Origin: Neckera pumila
Taxonomy: Eukaryota; Streptophyta; Bryopsida; Hypnales; Neckeraceae
Direction of reading: 5' to 3'
Length of the DNA stretch: 64,000 nucleotides
Assembly: GCA_963969595.1 (NCBI GenBank)
Contig: OZ018411.1
Location: forward strand, 26,596,545-26,660,544
Both the position numbers and the translations under genes were made by a program. Below are positions 35,821 to 45,571 of the stretch, piece by piece; within the stretch, counting starts at the first letter, position 1; each line of letters begins with the position of its first letter. The notes beneath the pieces were generated by a model. That model saw only the letters and a list, made by a program, of their open reading frames with translations, had not been told where the DNA came from and ran no database searches.

Positions 35821-36370
35821 TTAACCCCTAAAGGACTAAGGAGCCCATTTTAGGCTTTTCAAGAACTCAGTTAGGCCCTTTTAATTTCATAACTTAGAAT
35901 TTCTATATGGAAATTTAAGTAAGATGCTACTCATCATAATCTATATGTGAAGTTATATTTCATATCATTCTAATAAATGTTGCATAATTTAGAAGTTTTT
36001 TTCAATTTCAATGTCAAAACAGGCAACAAAATGTTATTTAAAAAATATTAATTATTCTTTTAGGATTGTATAGATTGATACCTACTCAAAAACATTTGAA
36101 CTATTTAATTCCAAATAATGAGGTAAAAGTTGAAAATTTTATTTCGCGAGCAATGAAGGTAGGCAAAATTTATAAAGTCATCTTTTGCTCTCAATTTAAA
36201 AAAAATTCAAATAAAAATAAAGGGATTAATTGTCTTTTAGGATATTTTCACTATAAAAATTGGAATTAAAATTTTTTAATTTCCTGTAAAAGTAAATAGC
36301 AAGACAAACTTTACCTTTTGGAAGTGCTAGAAAAGCATACATTTTGAAGTACAGGAACATTGAACTTGTA
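35821..36370 (+). mobile_element. TTAA-type element left part, family C
   Basis: It starts TTAACCCCTAAAGGACTAAG. The unoccupied paralogue at 53979 reads TTGTCATCTTAAAATTTAAG. The interior resembles 2960-3750. The right end was not found because the sequence changes near 36370 into a single copy of the 32850-33360 repeat unit. No coding capacity. Confidence 0.6.
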
Positions 36371-36489
36371 ATTAGTGGGATATTTGTCAACAAAGGTAGT
36401 TTCAATTTTGCATCCCAATTTTTTCATAATAATCACACATATTCTAATGTCACATTCTAGGTTTTTTCTTAGAATATATGAATTGTAAC

Positions 36490-36779
36490 CGTTAGAAGAG
36501 ATTTGAGGCCTCCAAGAGCCCGCGAGTTATCCTGCATTCCTGCAACGTTCCCATGCTGTGGAACACAGGAAAGCTGCTGCGCTGATGTGGTTGAGAGAGT
36601 GCCACGTCATTTTCCAAAAAAAATTAATTTTTTGCTTGAAATGATGTTTGGGAGAGAATTTTTTTCTTTTTTTTTGAAAAAAAAAAATTCTAACAGCCCG
36701 TACCGTCTGTTTTCAGATCTGGCCAGATTGGGGAACAGGCCTGAAACGGCCCTCCAATGCCCTCAAATCTCTTCTAATG
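36490..36779. mobile_element. Terminal-inverted-repeat element, family F (290 bp)
   Basis: The left end is CGTTAGAAGAGATTTGAGG and the right end CCTCAAATCTCTTCTAATG, an inverted repeat matching at nearly all of 19 positions. The interior is GC-richer and includes a poly-A/T tract. The open frame 36503-36814 crosses the right end and is not accepted. The terminus is reminiscent of family E. Confidence 0.7.
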
Positions 36780-36799
36780 CCTTCAGAACCAAGTTGCGG

Positions 36800-37677
36800 A
36801 TTTTGGCAACATAGAAATTTTGGACACTCCAAGTAGATTTTTTTTCTTTGAAATTTTCATACAACGTGGGGATGAGTTTTTTTTAAGGTCCAATAATTTC
36901 TATAACTTTTGACTACATGGTTAAAAAGGTATTGTTGATACGTAGTTCTTTTCCTCAGTCGGGCAGTCCGGACGGATCAGAAATAATCACTATTTTCATA
37001 AATAAGAATTTGAAATTGATTTTTTAGATTTATATATACGTAGAAAGCTTTGAATCATTCCATTTTTATCAATGGCATGAAAGTTACAAGGAGTTTAAGT
37101 TTGCGGGGGCAGTTATAGATTCTCTACTCTAAAATAAACTTTGAAGTTGTTCATTTAACTCAATTTTCAATATTTTTGGAAAAAAATAAAGGCATAGGAT
37201 GCAAATTGCTTATTACATCATTACAACCATTGGGATTGGCATTTTTCAATTCCATAACTAAATTCTTAACAATTTTGTATTTTGAATCATTATCTACTTA
37301 TTTTTACTTACTATTTTTTTTCTATATGTTGTATAATTTGAAATGATTTGAAATTTTCAAGCATGTAGCCAATTTGCCTTGAAGAATGAATCTAGAGAAA
37401 ACCCCCCAACATGGACATTTTTCTACACAAATGTGACCTTGTGAAGTGCAGATTTCCTATTTTTTGCAAGGCCTCCAAAAGGATTTATGTCAATCAAAAC
37501 ACTAATATCTTGCAACCCACATAGTGGAAATTTCAGAAATTTTTTCTACATCTTTCCAAACCAACGCACTACAAGATCTTATAACATGTGTCCCAAAATG
37601 TTTTTTTTTCTAAATTTTGGTACTTGTACTAAAAATGGCAGTTTGGAGCATTTTTGGTGAAAACATTTAGAGGTTAA
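36800..37677 (-). mobile_element. Family B1 TTAA element, inverted, with a damaged left side
   Basis: The right boundary reads ACATTTAGAGGTTAA (37663-37677), the inverted B1 left terminus, and the AAATGGCAGTTT block lies just inside. The other end at about 36800 keeps 'ttttggcaacatagaaattttgg' but has lost its TTAA next to family F. The right flank matches the 32850-33360 repeat unit. Confidence 0.75.
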
Positions 37678-38230
37678 GTTTACGTGAATATAGGTATGAT
37701 TGATCAAGTATATGTCACATTTTTGGACGCGTATAAAAGCCACCAACATGAGGTAGTTCCAACTTTGCATCCCAATCCAGGTATTTTGTAGAATATGACT
37801 TTGAAGTTTATAAGTATGCTTGATCAAGTTCCACATGTCACGTTTTTGAGTAACTTAGATATAATAGGAGTTGTTTTGGAATTGTAAACCTCTAACGGAA
37901 AACCTTTATTTTATTGTACTGGCATTGAGACCCAGAGGAGGATCGTCTCGCTACAATCCATGTTTTTACAACTCTCAACAAACTTTAAAGCCCATGCTAC
38001 ACAAGGTTTGGTGCTTCTCCTCAATTTTAGGATATCTTTCAAAAAAATCACTTTTATCAATGAATTCTTTGCAATCAAAATTATAGATTTTTAGTTATAA
38101 GGCTTCTTTCAAGTATTTATTCTTTGAGTGTTGCCATCCAAACACCACAAATTCATATAACAAACAGTTGAAGAAAAAGAGACCAATTAATTATATGATC
38201 CAAAATTAAATTCTCTTTGCGCCTTCTAAG
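37678..38230. repeat. Copies of the 33-kb dispersed repeats
   Basis: 37678-37860 matches one unit of the 32850-33360 array, and 37861-38225 matches 33361-33739. No gene. Confidence 0.7.
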
Positions 38231-38917
38231 GACCTGTTAACATGCTAGCCTAGTAGGCAAAGTACAACATAGGGTGCTACAGGTGCAAATAGCAATTGCA
38301 CTTTTAGGTGGACCCGGTGGATGAGGAGGGATACCATAAGAGCTCCACACATATTAATCCCTAATGCACTTTGGCAGGAGAGATACATGTTGGGTATAGA
38401 AGCCCTTGGGGCGTACATTATGCCCAAAGTGCACGTTAGGGTGGAGCTTCAGGCCCATATTTTTTGTGACTAGAGAATTGGTTACGATTATGATATCCTG
38501 AAATTCTCACAAGATTTGGAGCATCGGAAGTAGTTAAAAAAAATGGAATATGAACTTTGTATTTAGGACAGGCAAAATGTAGAAAACCTAGAATTGTTCA
38601 TAGACTAGAGGGGCTACTGTACCACAAACAGTCCACATTTTTGTCCTATGTGGATTAAATCCTTCCTTGTCATGTGATGGGCTGCCGGTGTGCAGGTGAA
38701 GGAGCTACGGTTTCTTCCGGTTTCCTGGCGCAAGTACCTGCAGGTCCTCCCCGTGCAATGTCCACGCGGCTCCAACCACGAGTAATTTGGACTTAAAAAA
38801 TGCAGTACGCTGTGTCTGCTGAAGTAGTTTGCTGGGAAGCGGTTACTTGAAGATGCACACAGCAGCTCCTATGGCCGCTTGTGACACAACAAATTTTTTG
38901 TAAGATTGCCAGATCGC
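38231..38917. other. Intergenic, with a short inverted repeat
   Basis: Contains CCCTAATGCACTTTGG (38361) inverted against CCAAAGTGCACGTTAGGG (about 38419-38436), a possible 80-bp hairpin element. The GC-richer stretch 38670-38800 has no recognisable frame. Confidence 0.4.
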
Positions 38918-39103
38918 CATTACAGAAAATTTTAGCCCATTTCAGGGCTGTTGGAAGTTGACATGCCATGCTATTGTTTGCATGGCCTGTCAACTTCCAA
39001 ACGGCTCTTGGTGAGCAGTCAGAGTCTTTGACTGCTCGCCGGAGTAATCAATTTCGGCAAAGTTTTTTTTTCATTTTTTTCATTTTTTTTCATTTTTTTA
39101 AAG

Positions 39104-39160
<57 letters not shown>

Positions 39161-39330
39161 TTTAATAATTTTTTATTCGGAATTTTCGATTCTTGCGCCA
39201 TTGCTGCTATAATTTTAGTAGGGCGGAAATAGAGGAAAAACAAGTTTTTTTGCAAAATAAAAGCAAATTTCAGGGTACCTCGGAGGACTGTAAGGCAGCC
39301 CTCCGAGGTACCCTGAAATTTGCTCTAATG
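38918..39330 (+). mobile_element. Hairpin-ended repeat, family E copy 2, with a TTA microsatellite
   Basis: Ends are CATTACAGAAAATTTTAGCC and CTGAAATTTGCTCTAATG. It has the left stem around GACATGCCATGC...GCATGGC, a long (ATT/TTA) run at about 39104-39162, and a near-perfect right stem (key arms TTTCAGGGTACCTCGGAGG and CCTCCGAGGTACCCTGAAA, about 39271-39320). It lies upstream of the B3 gene. The ORF-like poly-Y/poly-I translation comes from the microsatellite. Confidence 0.8.
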
Positions 39331-39677
39331 ATTGTCAAACCATCAATAAATGCACTCTCACTACTCCTCATCTCATTGAACTTCAATTGTCATTCACACC
39401 ATCCACATCCCTCCAAGGCAGATCACAAAAGATTTCCAAGGTAATGAAACTACTAATCCTGAGATATTGAGGATTTACTCCATCATTACAGAAGTGACCC
39501 AAACGTCTTCGTTGCAACTAGGCTAACACTAACATGCTTCTTTGCTGTGCACTACAAAACCTTCCCTCCCGACCTGCACATTGTCCTTCTTCCATTTTCA
39601 CCACAATCCCTCTGTACACACAACATACGCTTCTAACGCCCTAGTCGCTTTACAATACTGCCGCTAATTCTCAGTGA

Positions 39678-40221
39678 TGGCAACTCGTCAAAACTCCGAA
39701 GTCATGGACACCTTCGCCGGCGCAGCGGAAGCAATATGGGTTTTTCAACCACAATTTCTACTTCGACAAGGTCTTGAAGAAGACCTCCTTTGCCTCGATG
39801 GTGAGACTCTCTTCCAAACTCCGTCATTGTAGTTTGCACTTCCTTTGGTTCCGTTCATCTACCTAGCGCCACTACTCATTGATGGTCTTCAATTGCGTAG
39901 ACTATTCCTTACTGGTTTGCGAAATTCCACGGAGACAAATTTATTGGCACAGTCATGTTGGGCTATTGTGGAGGCAAAAGAGAGTGGAAAGTGAAATGTA
40001 AAGCATACACCACACCCCCGAACTACAGACAGGTATCGTTCACAACAGATTTCAACGAGTTCTGCAATATGTACAAGTTGCAGCTTGGTGAGCGACTAAC
40101 CTTTGAACTCATCAGCAACGGTGGCTTCAACGTCAAGCGCATCGGGGACACTTCTACATTAGCAGCGCAGGTCGGCACTTGTACATCAGAGGTGGACAAC
40201 GGGATCAAGACCTGCATTTGA
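39678..40221 (+). CDS. B3 DNA-binding domain protein, two-exon gene or fragment
   Basis: A 100-bp GT-AG intron (39801-39900, donor GTGAGA, acceptor GCGTAG) joins two open segments in phase 0. Exon 1 ends with YGFFNHNFYFDKVLKKTSF. Exon 2 begins TIPYWFAKFHGDKFIG and continues through REWKVKCKAY, FTTDFNEFCNMYKLQLGERL and TFELISNGGFNVKRI. This is the strand order of a B3 fold: FFKVL-like start, IPxxF, GxxWxVK, F..F...L..G and F.V.I end. B3 domains bind DNA in plant transcription factors (REM, ARF, LAV families), so a nuclear role is inferred. The upstream start is unresolved: the B3 frame has a TGA just before 39678, while the ATG at 39677 is in another frame. That may mean a missing upstream exon or a frameshift. 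The protein is short, about 150 residues, essentially only the domain. Confidence 0.7.
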
Positions 40222-40741
40222 CTCTTCTGAAATGCGGTGCACGCTGCATTTGGCCATGCAAGGTACTCACACAAGTGACCACAAATAAAATGAGGACACA
40301 ACAATTGCAATGACAAAAAGGGATGTTAGCAGTACTCTGTACATTATTTAAGCAGGTATTGGACTGAAATGCGCCAAACGGTTTAAAGTTAGTGCAATGA
40401 ATACATAGCACTCACCTTAGTTTATGCGCCAAATGGTCAAGTACTTTGCTTCCTTGGGTCGTTTTTTGGGGATGAAGTGCTGCAGTACTATAACGGCAAC
40501 TCCTCCCTTCTCTGCCATAGGATTAGTATTGGCATAGAAGACAAACACCTCCTGTTAAAATATAGTTCTCAATACTTCTAGGGTAGAACTAGACACCACA
40601 AACATATTGGAAGCTCATGTTTTTTAAAGCTTCAATGAATTTTAGCCCTATAACTGCATTACTCTTCTCGTTGTGTCATTGTCTATTCACTGCGTGTGAA
40701 GCCTTTTACTTGCAGACCTGCTCATGATGCGTCCAGGTGTT
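40222..40741. other. Sequence downstream of the B3 frame, possible minus-strand coding remnant
   Basis: Reading the minus strand from about 40560 to 40405 gives an open stretch with FVFYANTNPMAEKGG, VAVIVLQHFIPKKRPKEA and a DNA-binding-like basic end. It has no start and no recognised family. It is recorded only as a possible exon. Confidence 0.25.
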
Positions 40742-40902
40742 CATTAGAAAAAAATTCAGCCCTTTATAGGGCTGTCCAAAGTTGACATGCCATGCTATTC
40801 TTTGCATGGCCTGTCAACTTTGAAATTGCTCTTGGAGAGCAGTCAAGTCTCGCAGAATTTTTTTAATTTTTAATTTTTAATTTTTTTAATTTAAAAAAAG
40901 AA

Positions 40903-40979
<77 letters not shown>

Positions 40980-41152
40980 TAAATCTTAATAATTTTTTAT
41001 TTGGAATTCAAGGTTCCTGCGCCACTACTGCTACAGTTTCAGCAAGGCGGAAATAGGGAAAAAATAATTTTTTGAGCAAAATAAAAGCAAATTTTAGGGT
41101 ACTTCAGAGGGCTGTGGAGCAGCCCTCTGGAGGCCTGAAATTTCCTCTAATG
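40742..41152 (+). mobile_element. Hairpin-ended repeat, family E copy 3, with a long ATT microsatellite
   Basis: Ends are CATTAGAAAAAAATTCAGCC and CTGAAATTTCCTCTAATG. The left stem is AAAGTTGACATGCCATGC with GCATGGCCTGTCAACTTT. An uninterrupted ATT run of about 70 bp (40907-40979) follows. The right stem is AGGGCTG...CAGCCCT. It has the same orientation as copy 2, so the two copies bracket the B3 gene. Confidence 0.85.
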
Positions 41153-42120
41153 TCTTTGATCATAATCCATGTGCTGTGTGAATAACGATGCCAAACAACT
41201 CCGTGTACTCAGAAAACTCTCCGTCATTGATCTGATTTGCTTCACCTGAACTACCATATCGTTGCAAGACTTACGATGATGATAGCATTGGGCGCATGTT
41301 ACATTGGGCAACCCAAGATTCGGGTTTAGGAATCCGGTTTAGGAGCAATAAAAAATGTTGAGTCTATAAAACTCAGTCTGAAGGAAGGAAGGAATCTCAA
41401 CTGCAATGTGCTAATGGAAACAAGAAAATGAGTTGTACCTTAGGATTGCAGACCCGTGCAGAGCAAGCACAACCTGCATCTTGTCGTCCCTGACCTTGAT
41501 GATCTTTATGTTCTGAGGCACGTCATCTTTGTCAGAAAGATCTTAAATAGGAAGGATGCTGTTTCACAAAGGAGTCGTAGAACTTACAGAACTTGTTGCC
41601 CTCCACCGTTGCTTTTCCATCGTTGTTCTGCTCCATGAATTGCATCACATAATGCAGGTGTATGGTTAAAAAAAAAATTAATTCAAAAATTGAAGTACCG
41701 GCACTCAATGCAAGTCAGGCAGAGATGGATGAGTCTTAGTGCAATGGAGATCTGTAAATGCCTGTGTGAAAAATTGCATGAAATTTGTAAGGAATGAAGT
41801 GGGAAAAGTGCACATCATGTACAATTCCGTCATCAAAGTTTCTAACCAAAAACGTTGAACTACGTTAACTCTCTGCTGCGGGCCGTCATTCATATAGATC
41901 TACAATTCAGCTTCGTGACAGGACTGTGCTATGCAATTCCTAGAAGTTAACCACTGGTAGGCCACAGACTATGCCGAACATTGCATTGACCTTGACCAAG
42001 TTGACCACGTGTAGTTGCTCGTTCAAAGCCGTCATTGAAGTCCTTGTTTGCTACCCCACCCGGAAACCTCCAAGCCAGTGCTTGAATGGATCAAAAAATA
42101 GGTGTCAAATTCTTCACGAA
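41153..42120. other. Sequence downstream of the piggyBac locus, possible coding remnants
   Basis: The minus strand at about 41640-41550 opens with MEQNNDGKATVEGNKFCKFY, and at 41893-41705 there is a frame with ETLMTELYMMCTFPTSF. Neither is recognised. They might belong to the 3' part of the transposon or to another decayed gene. No TTAA-type left terminus for the piggyBac locus was identified here. Confidence 0.25.
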
Positions 42121-43444
42121 CTACACATTCAATTTAGCAAACTCAACATAGTAACACTCGGCACGACACATCCACTTATTCCCACATGCTTCGCAGTACC
42201 ATCTCTGCAGATGACCACAGATCATACAACTTCTTTTCAACTTCAAGTAGAAAGGAGCGTGGATCCGTGGCGGTCGCCTAGGTGCACGCCCTAGTGGATG
42301 TGCCCTCCTTTGTTGTGCCAAAACTACATCCTTGATTAGATGCTTCCCTACAACAATTTTATATGCAAGATGGAGCATGATCTGTAAGCCAAGGTCCTTC
42401 ATTTCTTTTGTCCAAGTGACTTAAGCGTTCACCAAGCTTTGATCCACAACAAAGTGAAATAACTTCATCCACCATTTGTGAGATTGTAATTGGGCGGAGT
42501 AGTTTCCCCGCAGGTGGTCAGTCACTTCAACCCTTCTTATATACTCTACGTAAGCTGTGTGCATTGGTGACAATGGGACAATCAATTGACCAACCATACC
42601 AGGTATGCGGCGCAATACTTTTGCACCAGGGACCCAGGGTGCCATACTGAGTAGCGTAATTAGTTTCTTATCCTGCCAAGACACTACTCCTATTTGGCAA
42701 TGGATGTGGGTCCGTATGAGCATAGATCCTCTAACCTCGTTATCTTGGGCACAATAAAGACCAGAAGGTAGATTCTTACTAGTTCGCCTCACAGTGCCGA
42801 TGGCCCAAATTCCGTTGACCATCAATTTGTGAAAAATATTCACACTTGCAAATAAATTGTCTATGATCAAGTGGTGGCCCCTACCCTTCAAGCTTGAAAC
42901 CATGCGCTCAACAACATGATAACCTAGTCCATGTGGACCACTACCAGTGCCCTCTCCAAAGTAGACTTCAATGTTCCAGACAAACCTACTTTTTGAAATT
43001 GCAAGTAACCACACTTTTATCCTAAATTTAACTGGCTTATCAAGCATGAACTGCCTGATGAAGCAGTACCTACCTTTGTATGGTATGACGCACTCATCGA
43101 CATTTTTCTCCCTATCTAAGTTGTAGATGTTCTGGGACACCGTACCGAAATGTTGTATCAACCATCGGGTTTTTGCTATTCGATCAAAACGAGGATGTTT
43201 GACGTCGTAGACTACATGACTATTGGATATTGGATGCAAGCAGGTGAGAATTTGTTGGAACCTAGCCAAAATCATTACCTCTGCTATAACTGAGTAATAC
43301 ATCAGATTTTCACTCTTCTGCTAGTAGTATCTTATACCAGGCAGTTTCTTGCACCCTATGAGGATGCAAATATCTATCCAAGCCCAAATCTCTGGCCGGT
43401 GTTGTGTAGAGAGAGTTTGCCTCGGGAAATTGCAGAGATTTTGG
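42121..43444 (-). pseudogene. piggyBac transposase, catalytic half and C-terminal zinc-ribbon, disrupted
   Basis: From a likely acceptor (TTGCAG) at 43445-43450 the frame reads EIWAWIDICILIG, then KLPGIRYY and a TAG (43321-43323) where family members have Trp, then ILARFQQILTCLH. The DDE/D core follows. The first Asp is in NVDECVIPYKGR (codon near 43096) and the second in LIIDNLFAS (42859-42861). At the third position, VEVTDHLRGNY has Glu (42526-42528) where piggyBac has GVDxxDQL. KWWMKLF and DQSLVNA follow, then an in-frame TAA (42421-42423). The same frame continues to the Cys-rich end CMICG...WYCEACGNKWMC..EC (42121-42402). Known of the family: it cuts and pastes DNA at TTAA. Two nonsense codons and the D-to-E change make this copy very probably inactive. 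What is seen here is only the catalytic half; the N-terminal half lies upstream at 45.6-47.4 kb. Confidence 0.85.
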
Positions 43445-43959
43445 CTGCAATTTGAAATGATTTAGGACTAGGGTGTCTAACGGTCACGTCGAATCTTGTA
43501 CTTCAAACCTTGAATCTTCTACTTAGAACGTCGAATCTTCAACTTCACCTTGAAACTGCTCCTTGTTGGCCTATCCTGAGGCTAGCTCTAAACGGGTCAG
43601 GGTTCGGTCAAGTAGGTGATAAGAAACCACAGTCCTCGGACAGGTAAAACGGGACAGCATAACACGAGATGCTGTCCGGATGATGGGCTCCTAAACTTTC
43701 AAACTCCCGGTGACCAACTTTAAGAACCAAGCTTCACCGTGAGAACAAGCAAGTCTCGACCATGTGGGCAATTAACCCCACTTCGTTACCCACGACACAA
43801 AATGAGGCTAGCAATGGTGTAAACCAAGCCGCCCGCAACAACAAAGTTTACAAAGCCACAAGCCACACACACACACACACATACACACACAAGTCTTCAA
43901 CACTTCCTCCAATCTCCAACTTCAACCTCCAATTCGTAAGCTGAACTTTGGGTGAGTGC

Positions 43960-44470
43960 TTCCAACGCTCCACAGCTTCAAATGAGATGAGTAATAGCTC
44001 TTTGGAAAGCTAGCACAAACTCCTACTTCTCCTCTAAGTTTCAAACAATTCTAAAACTCTGTCCATCTTCTATGGCCATTCAAAGTTTCGGCCTTGAGAA
44101 AGAAGGGCAGCAGACCCTCTTTCACTTCTTCACTCACAACTCACTCATAAAAACTCCAAATAGAACGAGTGATAGCTTCATGAATAGTTAACACAATTTT
44201 CTACATTTTATTCAAATCTCAAACAATTCTAAAACTCTGTCCAATATCTATGGCCATCCAAAGTTTCGGCTTTGAGAGAAAAAGGGCAGCAGACCCTCCT
44301 TCACTTCCACTCACAACTCACTCATAAGAACTTCAAATGGAACGAATGATAGCTTTATAAAAAGCTAACACAATTTTCTACACTCCCTCCAAATCTCATT
44401 GTAAATCAAGAACCTGTCCGTCATTTATGGCTGATCAAAGTCTCTGCTTTTTAGTTTCAAAGGCAACAAA
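43960..44470. repeat. Tandem repeat, period about 176 bp, up to three diverged units
   Basis: CAAACAATTCTAAAACTCTG occurs at 44044 and again at 44220. Both are followed by 'ctatggccatncaaagtttcggc', 'gggcagcagaccctc' and 'ttcactcacaactcactcata'. A third, weaker unit follows to about 44470. Non-coding. Confidence 0.75.
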
Positions 44471-44949
44471 AATCCCTCCACTCAAACTAGCACAATTTTT
44501 GATTCACAACTCTAAATCAAGCAAATGAGATCAATTTAAAAAATACACACCATGATATACAACTCCTCCAAATTTCATTTCAATATTCTTCAAACTCCCA
44601 ACGCAATAGCCCTCCAAACATTCGAGGTCCTCTCTAAACTCACAATGAGAGAGAAGATCCATAGTGTCCCCTTTTTCCTCACCCTATCTTCATTATAACC
44701 ACACAAACAAGTGGGGTTAGCCCCTAACTCACTCTCCAAGGCTACAACAACAATAATTGAGCACTCATTTGGCCCTCAATTATTTCTTTATCTTTAACTT
44801 AGAAGGAAATTCATTCAAGTTCACCGAGAAGGCAAACTATTTGAATAATTTCCTCATATTACTTTACAAATACAAAACTAATGCAAGAAATCACTCCAAC
44901 TATGGAATGAAGAACTCAAACTCAACACACGTCTAGTAGAAGTAAAAAA

Positions 44950-45220
44950 CTAGAGTTCCAATAAAAATATCACTCCATCTACAAGAATTTGAGGATGTGT
45001 TTGACGGTAGCAGCAACATAAATCGGCACAATCCGCCTTAGTTAAAGGATTGACTGGTCCTTCCAACCACCGTTGATGACCACGACTCCCCTCGATAGGC
45101 TTGACCATGCAATAATATTGATCTTCGTTCAAACCTTCAAAACATCCTTCAAATGTCACTTCACGGCTGCCGGGCTCAACGCATCCAACTTGTAACAAGA
45201 CCACTAATGCCCGAGCGTCA
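44950..45220 (-). other. Exon-like cysteine-rich open segment, unrecognised
   Basis: The minus frame from a possible acceptor (TCTTCAG, about 45221) reads DARALVVLLQVGCVEPGS, then FEGCFEGLNEDQYYCMVKP, then TKADCADLCCCYRQ. A possible donor (GTAGAT) lies near 44990. Seven cysteines occur in about 80 residues. Codon-like composition and the splice signals suggest a real exon. The family is unknown. It may belong to the transposase gene's large intron or to a separate captured gene. Confidence 0.35.
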
Positions 45221-45571
45221 CGCTGAAGATTTCCGTGCCATCATTTCTTCACACGAGGTTGTTTTGGTGGTCGAGATGGCCTGGCTTCATCTTGTGGTCG
45301 CTCATGCGGTAATAAAGACCCAGCAATAGTTGAGGCTGATCCGGCAATTGCGATAGAGAAAATTCAAACTCACGCTTTGGTTGAGATTCTTCATCTTGAG
45401 ACTCAGAAAAAACCCTCTAGTTCGACATTCTAAATCTAAAGTAGAAAACAACTACCACTTATGGAATTTGATGAAGCGCTTAGGCAGATCCGTCTTCTTA
45501 TATAGATGTCATGCACCTCAACAAGAAGGCGTCACCTTGAAGCTACTCGATAAAACATATAATATATATTT

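Larger units (their letters stand above)
43445..45571 (-). other. Long intervening sequence within the piggyBac locus
   Basis: About 2.1 kb separates the N-terminal and catalytic halves, either a large intron or later insertions. It contains a (CA) run (about 43863-43892), a tandem repeat (43960-44470) and an exon-like segment (44950-45220). From about 43470 to 43800 it is GC-richer, without a frame. An inserted element is possible, but no ends were found. Confidence 0.4.

Noticed and set aside
39019..39255. Open frames with long poly-Tyr or poly-Ile stretches
   Set aside because: They are translations of the ATT/TTA microsatellite in family E.
38918..39330. Helitron-like 3' end (hairpin followed by CTAA)
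   Set aside because: The left ends do not start with TC after an A. The ends form inverted repeats (CATTA...TAATG), which Helitrons lack.
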